DNA of 64,000 nt from a candidate division Hyd24-12 bacterium UBA6080 (GCA_002436025.1 DIXM01000002.1:62001-126000); one strand, 5' to 3'. Positions 53,233 to 63,632 are shown, counted from the stretch's first letter. Numbers and translations are program-made. The notes: generated by a model from the sequence alone, not told the origin.

Positions 53233-53499
53233 GTCACCTGAGCGTTCACTCTGTCTTCCAGGATGAGGTACTCTATTCTACTGCAACATTGTCCGATGAC
53301 GGTTGTAGATCGGGCCATATTGGCGGTCATAACTGTCTTGAACCTCTTATGGGGTTTTTCCAATGTACGGTGTCGAAGAAAAGCTGATTTCTCGAAACAT
53401 CGTGATTCATCCGAATTTCCTTTGCTTGGCGCATAAAATATAGTAGCAGTGTTGTTCTGCGGATAGCTTTCCATTCATGGTCCAGAAAGGGGAAACTCA
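53233..53499. other. Divergent intergenic region, no gene found
   Basis: 267 AT-rich bases between the CapK-like and DUF362 genes, which are read divergently. Promoters for both are expected here. A minus-strand open frame (53223-53474) has no ribosome site and no recognisable features. I see no long inverted repeat. Confidence 0.4.
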
Positions 53500-54951
53500 T
53501 TGATCGATGCAGGGATGACTGCGGTGGTCAGAACTCCCGAGGCTGTCTATCCTTCGCTTTCCCCATTCGATCCTGAGACTGCTCCTCCCGAGTACCAATG
53601 GGACAGGACAGGCTGCGAACGAAACTCTGTGTATGCAGCGGTTAGAGAAGCATTAGCCTTGCTTGAACTTGACAAGGCAAGGTTTGGAACCAGTTCCTGG
53701 AATCCACTTGGTGGGTTGATCTATCCAGGTAACGTGGTTTTGATCAAACCAAATCTTGTATGTGAAAACCGTGAGAACAAGCCGGATCAGTGGGAACAGA
53801 TCATCACTTCTGCTGCTGTAATAAGGGCAGTAATTGATTACGTATTGATTGCACTGTCCGGTTCAGGAAGAGTAGTGATCGCTGATTCTCCTCAGACCGA
53901 CTCTGACTTCGAGTTGACTGTTGAAAGAAGCAGTTTGCGGTCGATGGTGGAAGAGCTTAGAGCCAGGGCATCCCTGCCGATTGAGCTCCTTGATCTCAGG
54001 AAAGAACGCTGGATTGTGCGCGATGGGGTTTGCACCGGGAGCGTTCCTCTTCCCGGTGATCCTCTCGGAGCAAGGTTGATTGATCTGGGAGAAAGAAGCC
54101 ATTTCACAGGCAGTTTGGGCGGTGCTCCCTTCTACGGAGCCAACTACGATTCGGATGAGACGAACAGAAATCACCGTGATGGGCACAACATCTATGAGAT
54201 TTGCGGTACTGCGCTGGCGGCTGATGTCATCATCAATATTCCGAAGTTGAAAACCCATAAGAAGTGCGGCATGACAGGCTGCCTCAAGGGAATGGTTGGG
54301 CTCACGGGCAACAAGAACCTGTTGCCCCATTACAGGTTTGGCCCACCTTCGAAGGGTGGGGACCAGTTTCCTGATGGCAGGCGGAACGGCTTTCTTGAGA
54401 ACGTGTTAGTCGGTGGGGCAAAGAAGCTACTGATGAGGGGGGGAAAACGGACAACCTTGCTCGTTGGTGCAATGAAACCCTTGGGCTACAGGTTGTTTGG
54501 AACAACAGGGCAGGTCATCAGAAGCGGGAACTGGTCGGGCAACGACACCATCTGGAGAACAGTGCTTGATCTTGCAGCCATTATGTACCATTGCGACTCT
54601 TCAGGTGTCATGCATCCCGAACCTGTGCGAAGGTTTTTCAACCTTGTAGACGGTATTGTGGGTGGGGAGGGGAATGGTCCCCTCGATGCAGAACCCGTTC
54701 ACTCGCGCATTCTTGTTGCTGGAGCCTCGCCCCTGCTTGTTGATGCTGTCTCAGCGGCAGTTGCCGGAATCAATCCCCACTGCCTTCCGATTGTTGAGAA
54801 TGGTTTTGCGAGTCCCTTCAATCTGTCTCCATGTAATCCTGAGGAGATAACTGTCGCATATCATCCCGAAGAGACCCCACACCAGGGACTTGGTGAAGTG
54901 CCCCCCCTGGTCAGTCTGAAACCCCACTTTGCCTGGAACAAGACCCAATGA
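53500..54951 (+). CDS. DUF362 domain-containing protein
   Basis: 483 residues. It has the DUF362 hallmarks VLIKPNLVCENRENKP, VVIADSPQ, INIPKLKTHKKCGMTGCLKGMVGLTGNKN and DGIVGGEGNGPLDAEP. The TTG at 53500 has AAAGGGG upstream; an ATG at 53515 is the alternative. DUF362 proteins have unclear function, and those inside glycan loci often lack the ferredoxin tail, as here. Its stop overlaps the GT4 gene (ATGA). Confidence 0.87.
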   Translation: MIDAGMTAVVRTPEAVYPSLSPFDPETAPPEYQWDRTGCERNSVYAAVREALALLELDKARFGTSSWNPLGGLIYPGNVVLIKPNLVCENRENKPDQWEQIITSAAVIRAVIDYVLIALSGSGRVVIADSPQTDSDFELTVERSSLRSMVEELRARASLPIELLDLRKERWIVRDGVCTGSVPLPGDPLGARLIDLGERSHFTGSLGGAPFYGANYDSDETNRNHRDGHNIYEICGTALAADVIINIPKLKTHKKCGMTGCLKGMVGLTGNKNLLPHYRFGPPSKGGDQFPDGRRNGFLENVLVGGAKKLLMRGGKRTTLLVGAMKPLGYRLFGTTGQVIRSGNWSGNDTIWRTVLDLAAIMYHCDSSGVMHPEPVRRFFNLVDGIVGGEGNGPLDAEPVHSRILVAGASPLLVDAVSAAVAGINPHCLPIVENGFASPFNLSPCNPEEITVAYHPEETPHQGLGEVPPLVSLKPHFAWNKTQ

Positions 54952-56081
54952 TTAGACGAAAAGCCCAGGAACCAGTTCTGATCGTGATAGATGACATGAA
55001 CGCGGGGGGGACGGAGCGCCAGGTTGTCGAACTTTTAAAGGCTTACAGGGCTGAAGGGCAAAGACCGCTTGTACTTGCAGTGCTGAAGGACCGTGGCCAG
55101 AGACTGGCTGAAGCAATGTCATTTGCCAGCGCTGCTCGTGTTTTCAGCTACCGCAAGAGTCCAGCTGACTTCCTGTTGCCTTTCAGGCTTCTTGGCTTCA
55201 TGAAGGAACACCGGGTGGGGATTGTATGCTGTTTCGGCCTTCTATCGGGTTTCTTCGGTCTTGTTGCAGGCAGACTGGCCGGGCTTCCAGTAGTGAATGC
55301 CTCGATCAGAAGCGCACCTCACTCTCTCTCACGAAAAGACAGGATTAGCCGGATCCTCATGATGCTGGCCGATTTTCGAATCGCAAACTCGCATGCGGGA
55401 TTAAAGGCGTTTCGAATGGAGAAAGTCCGTGGCTGCACCGTCATTCACAATGGAATCGATACAGAACGCTTCAGCTATTCCAAGGCTGAAGGGATTTCAT
55501 ACTCATGCTGCATGGTCGCCAACTTCACGAAGAACAAGGATCATGGATCCGCTGTAAAGGCATTCGCATTGATCAGAAAACGGTTACCTGAAAACCGCTT
55601 CGCATTTGTCGGCCGGGATGCTGGAACCCTTGAACCAACTGAAGCAATGGCAGAAAGTCTTGGTCTGTGTGGCGTGATCGATTACTTCACCGATTGTTCA
55701 GACCCGGCTGGCATTATAGCCGGAAGCAGCGTCGGGCTGCTGCTTAGTCCTGATGGGGAAGGGACATCCAATTCAATCCTTGAGTACATGGCTATGGGGC
55801 TTCCTGTTGTTGCCACCGATTGCGACGGCAACCGCGAAACAATCATTGACGGAGCTACGGGGTTTCTGGTTCACAATGAGCCTGAAGGCATCGCTGAAAG
55901 GCTTCTCTTCCTCCTGGAAGATCCATCCAGGGCCCGCATGATCGGTGAAGCCGGGCGGGTAAGAGCAAGCGACGTTTTTGCGATGGATGTAATGACAAGG
56001 GCTTACGAGGCTGTGTTTGCGGAGACTCATGGCTTTCCGGGAAGCAGGAGGAGTTACCGGGCAGGATTCTTTGCGCCATGA
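54948..56081 (+). CDS. Glycosyltransferase family 4 (GT-B)
   Basis: 377 residues. N-terminal GGTERQVVELLKAY, nucleotide-sugar side EGTSNSILEYMAMGLPVVATDCDGNRE with the E-x7-E-type motif, and GFLVHNEPEGIAERL. It likely adds a sugar from a nucleotide donor to the lipid-linked repeat unit at the inner face of the membrane. Donor and acceptor unknown. It overlaps the genes on both sides by ATGA. Confidence 0.9.
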   Translation: MIRRKAQEPVLIVIDDMNAGGTERQVVELLKAYRAEGQRPLVLAVLKDRGQRLAEAMSFASAARVFSYRKSPADFLLPFRLLGFMKEHRVGIVCCFGLLSGFFGLVAGRLAGLPVVNASIRSAPHSLSRKDRISRILMMLADFRIANSHAGLKAFRMEKVRGCTVIHNGIDTERFSYSKAEGISYSCCMVANFTKNKDHGSAVKAFALIRKRLPENRFAFVGRDAGTLEPTEAMAESLGLCGVIDYFTDCSDPAGIIAGSSVGLLLSPDGEGTSNSILEYMAMGLPVVATDCDGNRETIIDGATGFLVHNEPEGIAERLLFLLEDPSRARMIGEAGRVRASDVFAMDVMTRAYEAVFAETHGFPGSRRSYRAGFFAP

Positions 56082-57241
56082 CCCCAAAGGCATCTGTTCT
56101 TTTCATCACTCCTCTGACTCCACCGTTGGGCGGAGTTGCGATGCAGACCGAGCGATTCCTCGCAGCTGATGAGATAACCAGGCGATTCACGGTTTCCGTG
56201 CTTCGTTCCAACCCACGGAGAGAACAGGAGAACCCTGGAGCAAACAAGACTGTCTCTCCCGGGATTGTTTTCTGGACAGCCGGATTCCTGTTGAGAGCCT
56301 TTGCCGTTGGTTTGAAAACCCCCCCCGAAGTGATCTATGTCGCCACATGCAACGATCTCAGTTTTTTCAGGAACATGGCCGCCGCCCTACTTGCCGCCCT
56401 GCCCCGCAGGGGCTCAATTGTGCTTCATTTCCACGCATGGCGTGGCGGGATCTGTGTTTCAGATGCTTCAGGACCTTCCTGCGGCAAGCTTTTCCGTTCT
56501 CTGGCTTCATGGCTTCTAAGAAGGGCATGGGGAGTCATCCATCTCACCAAGGCGATTGATGACAGTTTCAGAAGCGTTGGTCTGCGTGGTGCTGACTGGA
56601 TTGTCCCCAATTGTGTTGAGATCGGTCCAAAGCCCGATCTCTCTGCTAAAGAACCCTGCTCAATTCTGTTCATTGGCCGCCTGACCATGGAGAAGGGCTT
56701 CTTTGACCTTCTTGATGCTCTTGAATCGCAACGGCTGGACAGATTTGACTGGAGGCTTCATGTACTTGGCGGTTATCCTTCCCCAATGGTGCCTTCAGAG
56801 CTTGAGATAAAGCTTGCAAATCACAGGCAAAGTGAACGTATAAAAAGATATGGGGCGGTGGCTGGGGAAACCAAGGCGACCCTTCTCAGGAAGTGCTCCG
56901 TATTCGTTCTTCCCTCTTATGGAGAGGTGTTCCCGGTTGCCATAATTGAAGCAATGGCCGCCGGACAAGCAGTCATTGCCACCCCGGTTGGTGAAACCTG
57001 TGAAGTACCCGCTCCCGATGGATGGATATCGGTAAAACCAGGTGATACTGCTGGGTTGACCGATGCTATCGAGCAAATTCTGGCCGACTCGCACCTGCGG
57101 ATGGAAATGGGCAGGAAAAACAGGTTGAAAGCAGAGGAAGAATACGATATCGGAATGCATGCGAGGCGGATTGCCGGGATTTTTTCGAGAGCCACAGAAA
57201 AGCGAGTTGAAGGCATCCAGTCTGCTCAATCAACCGAATGA
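56078..57241 (+). CDS. Glycosyltransferase family 4 (GT-B)
   Basis: 387 residues. It begins with VLFITPLTPPLGGVAMQTER and has HAWRGG, LFIGRLTMEKGFFDLLDAL, VLPSYGEVFPVAIIEAMAAGQAVIATPVG and an RRIAGIF end. The third gene of a tightly overlapping set (DUF362, GT4, GT4), it converges with the GT2 gene at a 5-base gap. Donor unknown. Confidence 0.9.
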   Translation: MTPKASVLFITPLTPPLGGVAMQTERFLAADEITRRFTVSVLRSNPRREQENPGANKTVSPGIVFWTAGFLLRAFAVGLKTPPEVIYVATCNDLSFFRNMAAALLAALPRRGSIVLHFHAWRGGICVSDASGPSCGKLFRSLASWLLRRAWGVIHLTKAIDDSFRSVGLRGADWIVPNCVEIGPKPDLSAKEPCSILFIGRLTMEKGFFDLLDALESQRLDRFDWRLHVLGGYPSPMVPSELEIKLANHRQSERIKRYGAVAGETKATLLRKCSVFVLPSYGEVFPVAIIEAMAAGQAVIATPVGETCEVPAPDGWISVKPGDTAGLTDAIEQILADSHLRMEMGRKNRLKAEEEYDIGMHARRIAGIFSRATEKRVEGIQSAQSTE

Positions 57242-57246
57242 GCAGA

Positions 57247-58203
57247 TCACTGTCGTTGAAACTTGTTTTCGGTCCGGAAAAGGTTCGCAGCAGTTGTGCG
57301 CAGGCGGCTCATAAAGAGAAACGGCATCTGTGCTCTTTTTTTGCCAGAAGCCGCTGAACAGGCAATCAGCACTGCTGAGGAAAAGCAACCATTGAAAATG
57401 GCTTTCAGAAACAGTGAGAGGGTTTTCTTCCAGTTACCATGCATTGTACAGTAAAGTCCTGCATAGGCAATGATGTGGCTGTATCTGGAGTGATTCCATT
57501 TCCGGAGGGCTGTCATGTAATCGTTTTCATTGGTGAGTCGTGCGCAGAGCCTGGCCGTTGGCAGAAGGTCTTTCATCCGGGCTCCGCTACAAATCCTGTC
57601 ATCACCTTCTGTGTGGTAGATCCGTAATCCGGTGTGAATGTAGTACCGTAAACACGATTTGCTTATTCTGAACCACAGGACTGCCTCACCTCCCCTTGCT
57701 TCCTCATCCAGTCTGAGATCGCCAAGAAGTGATGTTCTTGTGATTCCCCAGTGTTCTCCTGAGAGTTTGCGCAAGAAGGTTTTCAGATCTACATACTGGT
57801 CTCGATCAAGGCCGGTACCGCTGAAGTTCCCGCTTACAGAGTCAATGCAGTTACATGTTACCGCTGATATGTCTTTATCAACTCGTTCGGGAACCGAAAG
57901 CAATACCTCAAGAGCGTTTGGGAGTGCTTCGTCGTCACTGCCAAGAAATGTGAACCAATCCCCGCGCATTTCATTCATGCCTGTGTTCAGGGCTGCAGTG
58001 ACGCCCCTGTTTCGATCATGCCTGAACAGACGAATTCTGCTGTCGGGATAGTTCCCTATCACTTCCAGGGTCGAGTCCGTGGAGCCGTCATCAACGACAA
58101 CCGCCTCCCAATCCTCGAAGGTTTGTCGCTGCAGACTTGTCAGCGCTCTCCCCAGAAGGTGAGCTCTGTTGTAAGTTGGTATCACAATGCTGACCCTTGG
58201 CAT
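57247..58203 (-). CDS. Glycosyltransferase family 2
   Basis: 318 residues. GT-A fold: VSIVIPTYNRAHLLGRAL, VVVDDGSTDST, FLGSDDEALPNAL (DxD-like), then helices and a basic C-terminus with moderate hydrophobic stretches. Probable inverting sugar transferase for the repeat unit. It is the most downstream gene of the minus-strand part of the locus, about 50 bases after the GT4 gene. Confidence 0.9.
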   Translation of the reverse strand: MPRVSIVIPTYNRAHLLGRALTSLQRQTFEDWEAVVVDDGSTDSTLEVIGNYPDSRIRLFRHDRNRGVTAALNTGMNEMRGDWFTFLGSDDEALPNALEVLLSVPERVDKDISAVTCNCIDSVSGNFSGTGLDRDQYVDLKTFLRKLSGEHWGITRTSLLGDLRLDEEARGGEAVLWFRISKSCLRYYIHTGLRIYHTEGDDRICSGARMKDLLPTARLCARLTNENDYMTALRKWNHSRYSHIIAYAGLYCTMHGNWKKTLSLFLKAIFNGCFSSAVLIACSAASGKKRAQMPFLFMSRLRTTAANLFRTENKFQRQ

Positions 58204-58252
58204 TACAGCTCCCGGTGAGGGTTGCGGGATTGGCTCAAAACACCCATGGAGT

Positions 58253-59488
58253 TCACCCGATGCAATCGATCATTTCGAGGATTCTCCGTGACTCTGTCAC
58301 GGCATTGAAGCTTTCAAGAGCCAGTTTTCTTCCCGCCACGCCAACAGCTTTTGATGCCTCCTGATCTGCGAGCACCGTGGTAAGCTTGTCGGCGAGTGAG
58401 CTGACTGAACCGGGTTCCACCAGGAACGCATGCATCCCATCCTGAATGTAGAGTGGTATGTCTCCAACAGATGAGACAACGACTGGAATTCCTGTCATCA
58501 GGTATTCAGCAAGCTTAGTCGGGAAACCCGCAAGTGAAAAGAGCCCTGAACGCCTTGGCAGAACAAGGACATCGGCATTGGCCAATACACCAGGTATCCC
58601 GGTCCGTGGAACCGAGCCGGCAAAGTCGATTGCAACGTTTGGGGGAACACGCCCCCCCAGTTCCTTCAGATGCTTCGTCCTGTCAGTGGAAGATGACCCG
58701 CCGACGATCATCAGGCGGCATGAGAATCCGGAACGGCCAACGGCAGCTACTGCATCGATAAGATCCTCAACTTCACCAACATGCTCGAGATTTCCCAGAT
58801 AAAGAATCAATGGCTCCGAGGCCATCCTGTGATTGCTGGAGGACTCTGTCCGTTTAGTCATTTCATCGCCGGGGAACACGAAAATGGGCACGCGGAGTAT
58901 CGGCCTGCCCTTGCGCAGGCAGGCGCGGAAGTGTGTCTGCAGAAAGGTGGAGATCACTATCAGACCGTCAAGCATTGGGCATAGAACTTTTCTGAGAACA
59001 ATCTCATGCACTCTGCAAAGAATGGTCTGCTTTTTGGTGATGTACGGAAACTCAGTGTACTCGGCCACGAGCGATACATGTAGAAATAGTGACAACAACT
59101 TAAACAGCAATAATATGAATAAGTTATGAGGCGAGTAATAGTAGATGCAGCCAAGTTGCTTCCTGTTTCTGTAGATATGAGTCAATGCTCTCAGTACTCC
59201 GGCCAACTCTGATATCCTTCTTCTCAGAAAGGAGCTGTTTCTGACAGGATCTCCACAGGTATACCAGAAGGGAATACCCATCCACTGACCATGCGAATCG
59301 CGATTCATCGCAGTTTGAAAAGAGGACTCTGTTGAACGCATGCAAAGAATGTGAACGGAGACGTTGTTGTTTCTGAACCCTCGTGCCAGGGCTGATACCC
59401 TGACAGTGGCCCCGAATCCGTTCGGGAAACCGAAGTTTCTTCCTATGATAACTATGAGACGCCTGTCACCAGAGATGGATTTTTTCAC
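58253..59488 (-). CDS. Glycosyltransferase family 4 (GT-B)
   Basis: About 411 residues from the GTG at 59488, chosen because it overlaps the asnB stop as GTGA and has AAGGTGG seven bases upstream; an ATG at 59512 is possible. It shows IIGRNFGFPNGFGATVRV, ILYLGNLEHVGEVEDLIDAV, DVLVLPRRSGLFSLAGFPTKLAEYLMTGIPVV and HAFLVEPGS. A hydrophobic helix (LFILLLFKLLSLFLHVSLVA) may dock it to the membrane. Substrate unknown. Confidence 0.88.
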   Translation of the reverse strand: MKKSISGDRRLIVIIGRNFGFPNGFGATVRVSALARGFRNNNVSVHILCMRSTESSFQTAMNRDSHGQWMGIPFWYTCGDPVRNSSFLRRRISELAGVLRALTHIYRNRKQLGCIYYYSPHNLFILLLFKLLSLFLHVSLVAEYTEFPYITKKQTILCRVHEIVLRKVLCPMLDGLIVISTFLQTHFRACLRKGRPILRVPIFVFPGDEMTKRTESSSNHRMASEPLILYLGNLEHVGEVEDLIDAVAAVGRSGFSCRLMIVGGSSSTDRTKHLKELGGRVPPNVAIDFAGSVPRTGIPGVLANADVLVLPRRSGLFSLAGFPTKLAEYLMTGIPVVVSSVGDIPLYIQDGMHAFLVEPGSVSSLADKLTTVLADQEASKAVGVAGRKLALESFNAVTESRRILEMIDCIG

Positions 59489-61353
59489 CGGGGTGCCACC
59501 TTTGTTATCCATCGGGCGAGGCAGTAGATCTTCCAGATCTGTGCTTCCAACCCCTTTTGCGACCTGACGGAGGCGTCCAGCAGTCGCCTGCATCCACCAG
59601 CATTGAAGAAGCCCGTTGCAGCTGCGTCCTCGAAGGTTTCAGACAGAAGACCGTTCAAACCCTCTGTCAGCCACTGCTTCATGGGTATGGCAAACCCCTG
59701 TTTAGGGTGTTCAAGTACTCTTGAAGGAAGAAGATTCTTGACTACCTCCTTAAGGATCAGTTTCGTTTTAGACCCTTTTCTAAGAAAAGAATACGGAAGG
59801 TCCGCAACAAAACTCCCGAGTACATGATCAAGGAAAGGCATCCTGGTTTCAAGCGAAACGGCCATACTGCATCGATCAGCCTTCACGAGAAGGTCGTCGG
59901 GAAGGTAGGTTGCCTGGTCAATGAGATGGCTGGACTGCGGGGAAACGGCAACATACCTTGACTTCCAGGTTTCGCTTTTCTGAATCGCTTTCAGGCGGTC
60001 ATGGAATTCAGATGAAAGACAGCCTGCAAGAAGGCCCCTTATCGGCGTGGATACGAGGGAAAGGTGGCGTTGTCTGGCTGGACTGCCGAGTCGTCGAATG
60101 AATCCTGCGCCCAACGATCCTTCCGGAATGACAAGTGAACCAAGTGATCCGACCGATGCCCGGAGCAACTTGGGAATCCGGTCGATACGCTTCCAGTAAT
60201 CCATGCTTCTATACCATCCGTAGCCTGCAAAAACCTCGTCTCCGCCTTCACCGGAAAGCGCCACTGTCACCTCCTGGCGGGCAAGACGACAGAGCTCAAG
60301 GGTTGGTATGCTTGAACTGTCGGCAAAAGGCTCGTCAAAGAGATCAACAGCCGTCTCGGCAACCTTCAGACAGTCGCTTATGGAAAGACGCTTTTCTATG
60401 TGCCTTGTACCGAATGTGGATGAAACGAGCCTGGCATATTCAAGTTCATCGAATGGCGCAGAGTCGAAACCGATTGAGAGTGTCGTGAGGTTGGAAAACC
60501 CCAACTCCGCAAGCAGTGCCACAATGACCGAGGAATCGATACCACCGCTTAAGAACACTCCCACAGGTACATCACTTCTCATGTGTACCTTCAGACTGTC
60601 CCGGAGGTGGATTTCCAGAACCTCCGCAGCCTCTTCAAAACTGCGAATCTGTTGTATCCCACTATGAACGGGTGTTTGGAACCCACCACTGAATTGAAGA
60701 ACAGGTCTTCCAGATTCAGTGCCCCAGACTTCATAAGTGCCAGGCTGCATCTTGCGTATGCAGGAGTAGGCGGACAATCCTGAAGGGATGTAGCCAAGGT
60801 TGAGATAAGCGTCGAGTGCTTCGTAATCAAGCTCATCAGAATGCCAGGAAAGAGTCCTGAGTGCCCGTATCTCGGACGCAAATGCGAGTTTGCCTGCTGC
60901 TTCGGATACAAACAGAGGCTTCATTCCGAATCTGTCGCGGGCCAGGACCATTCTGTTATCCAGAGTATCAATAATGGCGATTGCGAACATTCCTCTAAGG
61001 TGTTCGAAACAGGCTTCACCATGTTCTTCGTAGAGATGTGCAACAACCTCGGTATCGGATTGAGTGTGAAACTGATGGCCTTTTGTTTCCAGAGATGCTT
61101 TTAATTCAAGATAGTTGTATATTTCACCATTTAATATGACCCATATTCGCCCATTTTCATTAGATATAGGCTGATCACCAGTTTCAAGGTCGATAATCTT
61201 CAGCCTTCGCATCGCCATCCCGATACCCTGGCGAAAAAAATAGCCGCTTGAATCGGGTCCGCGATGAACGAGAGTGCAGATCATCTGCGAAAGGGTCTCC
61301 CGCAGTGTATTCTCAGAGAGGGATTTATCGATCAGACCGGCGATTCCGCACAT
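59485..61353 (-). CDS. asnB: Glutamine-hydrolysing asparagine synthase (AsnB), glycan-locus type
   Basis: 622 residues. N-terminal glutaminase with nucleophile Cys2 (MCGIAGLID), HRGPD and NGEIYNY. C-terminal synthetase with PP-loop VFLSGGIDSSV and GEGGDEVFAGYGWYR. In polysaccharide loci AsnB homologues often amidate uronic acids of the glycan instead of making asparagine; I cannot tell which applies here. It overlaps the GT4 gene by four bases. The 192-base spacer upstream (61354-61545) has no gene and probably carries the promoter. Confidence 0.92.
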   Translation of the reverse strand: MCGIAGLIDKSLSENTLRETLSQMICTLVHRGPDSSGYFFRQGIGMAMRRLKIIDLETGDQPISNENGRIWVILNGEIYNYLELKASLETKGHQFHTQSDTEVVAHLYEEHGEACFEHLRGMFAIAIIDTLDNRMVLARDRFGMKPLFVSEAAGKLAFASEIRALRTLSWHSDELDYEALDAYLNLGYIPSGLSAYSCIRKMQPGTYEVWGTESGRPVLQFSGGFQTPVHSGIQQIRSFEEAAEVLEIHLRDSLKVHMRSDVPVGVFLSGGIDSSVIVALLAELGFSNLTTLSIGFDSAPFDELEYARLVSSTFGTRHIEKRLSISDCLKVAETAVDLFDEPFADSSSIPTLELCRLARQEVTVALSGEGGDEVFAGYGWYRSMDYWKRIDRIPKLLRASVGSLGSLVIPEGSLGAGFIRRLGSPARQRHLSLVSTPIRGLLAGCLSSEFHDRLKAIQKSETWKSRYVAVSPQSSHLIDQATYLPDDLLVKADRCSMAVSLETRMPFLDHVLGSFVADLPYSFLRKGSKTKLILKEVVKNLLPSRVLEHPKQGFAIPMKQWLTEGLNGLLSETFEDAAATGFFNAGGCRRLLDASVRSQKGLEAQIWKIYCLARWITKVAPR

Positions 61354-61545
61354 TGGTATTCTTTCATTTCATTGCCTGCATTACGACCCGCCTTGTCCCG
61401 GACAAACAACAGTTTTGAATAGCCAAAGCTTTTCAAATTCACTCCTGAACACTGTCAACCTTGCTGTCAGACGTCAAATCCTTCTGAAAGGCATTCGCGG
61501 CCCCGTTTTTTTGAATTTGGCCAATCAGATATCGACTGACAGGGA

Positions 61546-62493
61546 TCATGGAGTTCGACAGCAAACTTCTATCCTTTCATTTCCACGAACGGCAAACACG
61601 TTGCCAGGGATGAAATGCGGCCAATCGAGGTTTTCGGGGATCGCATAATCCAGCTCATATCCTTTAAGATACAGATCGTTGAGAAGCTCGACATCGGCAG
61701 AGCCTGAGTCGTTGGCGGCCACCTTCTGAACACGGTTGATGGAGACTCCCACAAGAGTGGCATCAACGGGACTCATTCCGTGGTTGAACAGCCTGCGTCT
61801 GATCGCCACGAAGCACATGAAGCCTTCAAGGCTGTTCGGATTGGCGTACAGAACATGCTTTGCAGTCCTGAGAAAGGCTGACCGGGCGTAGACTGTCCCA
61901 TCCACGGCAAAAGGGTAAACCCAGTGATGCTTCAATCTGCTGTCGTAGTAGTCCCAATGCAGTATGCCAGATGACTCAATAAGTTCAGGCGGAGCATCCC
62001 TGAGATTGGCGCCGACATACAGCCTGTAGGATGATTCGAAAGGACGTGCTGAAATCGATTCAAGAACACTTGAAGGTATAATGGTGTGCCTGTAGAAAGC
62101 GCTGTCGTCAGTCATGAACATTACATGGCTTGCGTTTGAACTCTCAATCCGGTGTTCAAGAAGAGCCTTGAAGTCATCCCTGCCTTTTCGGAGAAAAGGG
62201 TATTTAGCGTACCAGAAGGCATTGCGGCCATGGAACAGATGAGGGAGAACATCACTGAAGAATCCTTTTCCTCTTTCTCGTTCAAAAAAAGTCACGCCTT
62301 GCTCTTCAGTCCACTTCTGCCTCAGTCTGGAGTAGCTTTCCGCATGATGTCCGGTTGTGTGAAAGATGACATTGATGCTATGCCTGCCACATTCAAGCGA
62401 AAAGTGCTTTTTAACGCTTTGCAGCATTGCATCAAGCTGCATTGCCCGATTAAATGAAAAAACGACGATCAGGAGGTCGTGCCTATCACTCAC
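61546..62493 (-). CDS. Putative GT-A-type glycosyltransferase of the polysaccharide locus
   Basis: 315 residues. The start (LLIVVFSFNRAMQLDAML) and VMFMTDDSAFYRH, a possible metal-binding DxD equivalent, resemble nucleotide-diphospho-sugar transferase folds. Middle and end (LHWDYYDSRLKHHWVYPFAVDGTVYAR, EGFMCFVAIRRRLF) recur in little-studied proteins of surface-glycan clusters. No membrane helix. Placed between asnB and the SGNH gene; donor unknown. Confidence 0.6.
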   Translation of the reverse strand: MSDRHDLLIVVFSFNRAMQLDAMLQSVKKHFSLECGRHSINVIFHTTGHHAESYSRLRQKWTEEQGVTFFERERGKGFFSDVLPHLFHGRNAFWYAKYPFLRKGRDDFKALLEHRIESSNASHVMFMTDDSAFYRHTIIPSSVLESISARPFESSYRLYVGANLRDAPPELIESSGILHWDYYDSRLKHHWVYPFAVDGTVYARSAFLRTAKHVLYANPNSLEGFMCFVAIRRRLFNHGMSPVDATLVGVSINRVQKVAANDSGSADVELLNDLYLKGYELDYAIPENLDWPHFIPGNVFAVRGNERIEVCCRTP

Positions 62494-62526
62494 TATTGCT
62501 CCTTATTGCCAGAAAAAAATCCCTCG

Positions 62527-63606
62527 TTAATTGCATGGCGATCCAAAGGAGTTTCCCCGGCGCACATTACCGATAACATAGGCCAGAGTGTCGGTAACAG
62601 CAGCAACCCCTGTCTCATTCCAGTGTGAATCATTATGGAAATCAAAATGAATGCCGCTTGCTGACTCTCGTTCTGCGGTGGACAGGGCTGGTCCAAGGTC
62701 CACAAAAACTAATCCCTGCCTTCCTTCGGAAACCTGCAGCAAGGCAGAGGCTGCCGGAGTGAGGCCGGGTTCACCAGAAGTACTGGTCCCCCCACCGTTA
62801 AGGGGTATTGCAGCAAGTATGAAATAGTCATCTGGTGCGTTCTTCAGCATTTCATCAAGAAGAAATTCAGCAACGCTCAGTGAAAGACTATCTACATGAG
62901 ACTCGGGATTCTCTTCATTAACGGGGTTCGAACCGATCCCCCCCTGCACGATTCCTCCAAACCCTGCGTTCAACCATAGATACCTTGCAACAGCGGAAAA
63001 CCTCATAACCAGTTGGCCGTACGGATACTGAACTGAATAGTGGTCGGGTAGCCTCATTGAAACACTGCTCTCCTCAACTTCCGCTCCGAAGTAATAGCTG
63101 TATCCATCCAGACACTGGGATACATCGGTTCCCTCCAGAAGGATAACGTAAACATCGGGGTTCCACCGCTCCTCAATGTATCCGGTAAGCGCGCAGTATT
63201 GCGCGAGTTGAGCCCCGGAGTGCCCGAAGCTGTACACATCTGCATTAGATAGCTTTGTTGACAGTCCAGCATCCAACCTGTCCTCGGCGTCAACTTGAAA
63301 CCCTTCAACAAAGGAATCTCCAATGATGGCCACCCGCAATCTTTCTAAATCAGTTCTGGGCTCATAGTCATAAACGCTCAACCATCCAGAACTGTTGATT
63401 CTCCATCTTCCACCAGGATGACAATAGCGGCCGTATGTGTAAAGCCCTGTTCGGGAAGAGCTTGTATCGAATGCGAAGATCAGTTCATCCTCCAACTGAA
63501 TACTGCGCGGTCTTTCACAGGCATTAAGAACAAACCGAAAAAAGACTTCAAGGATCAACACAGTGACAATGCCAAAGGTGATCAAACCTTTAAGAAAGTT
63601 CTTCAT
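62527..63606 (-). CDS. Membrane-anchored SGNH/GDSL-like hydrolase or acyl-transfer protein
   Basis: 359 residues. An N-terminal membrane helix (FLKGLITFGIVTVLILEVFFRFVL) is followed by a periplasmic SGNH domain with IIGDSFVEG (Ser98), FGHSGAQLAQY, VILLEGTD and the block-V motif DSHWNETG holding the catalytic Asp/His pair. Such proteins in glycan loci add or remove O-acetyl groups. No MBOAT partner is visible within the window. It starts 26 bases after the polymerase gene. Confidence 0.8.
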   Translation of the reverse strand: MKNFLKGLITFGIVTVLILEVFFRFVLNACERPRSIQLEDELIFAFDTSSSRTGLYTYGRYCHPGGRWRINSSGWLSVYDYEPRTDLERLRVAIIGDSFVEGFQVDAEDRLDAGLSTKLSNADVYSFGHSGAQLAQYCALTGYIEERWNPDVYVILLEGTDVSQCLDGYSYYFGAEVEESSVSMRLPDHYSVQYPYGQLVMRFSAVARYLWLNAGFGGIVQGGIGSNPVNEENPESHVDSLSLSVAEFLLDEMLKNAPDDYFILAAIPLNGGGTSTSGEPGLTPAASALLQVSEGRQGLVFVDLGPALSTAERESASGIHFDFHNDSHWNETGVAAVTDTLAYVIGNVRRGNSFGSPCN

Positions 63607-63632
63607 GCGGTTGAGATCATGTTGGAGTCATT

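Noticed and set aside
53223..53474. Possible small minus-strand gene before the DUF362 gene
   Set aside because: It overlaps the CapK start, has no ribosome site and lies where divergent promoters are expected.
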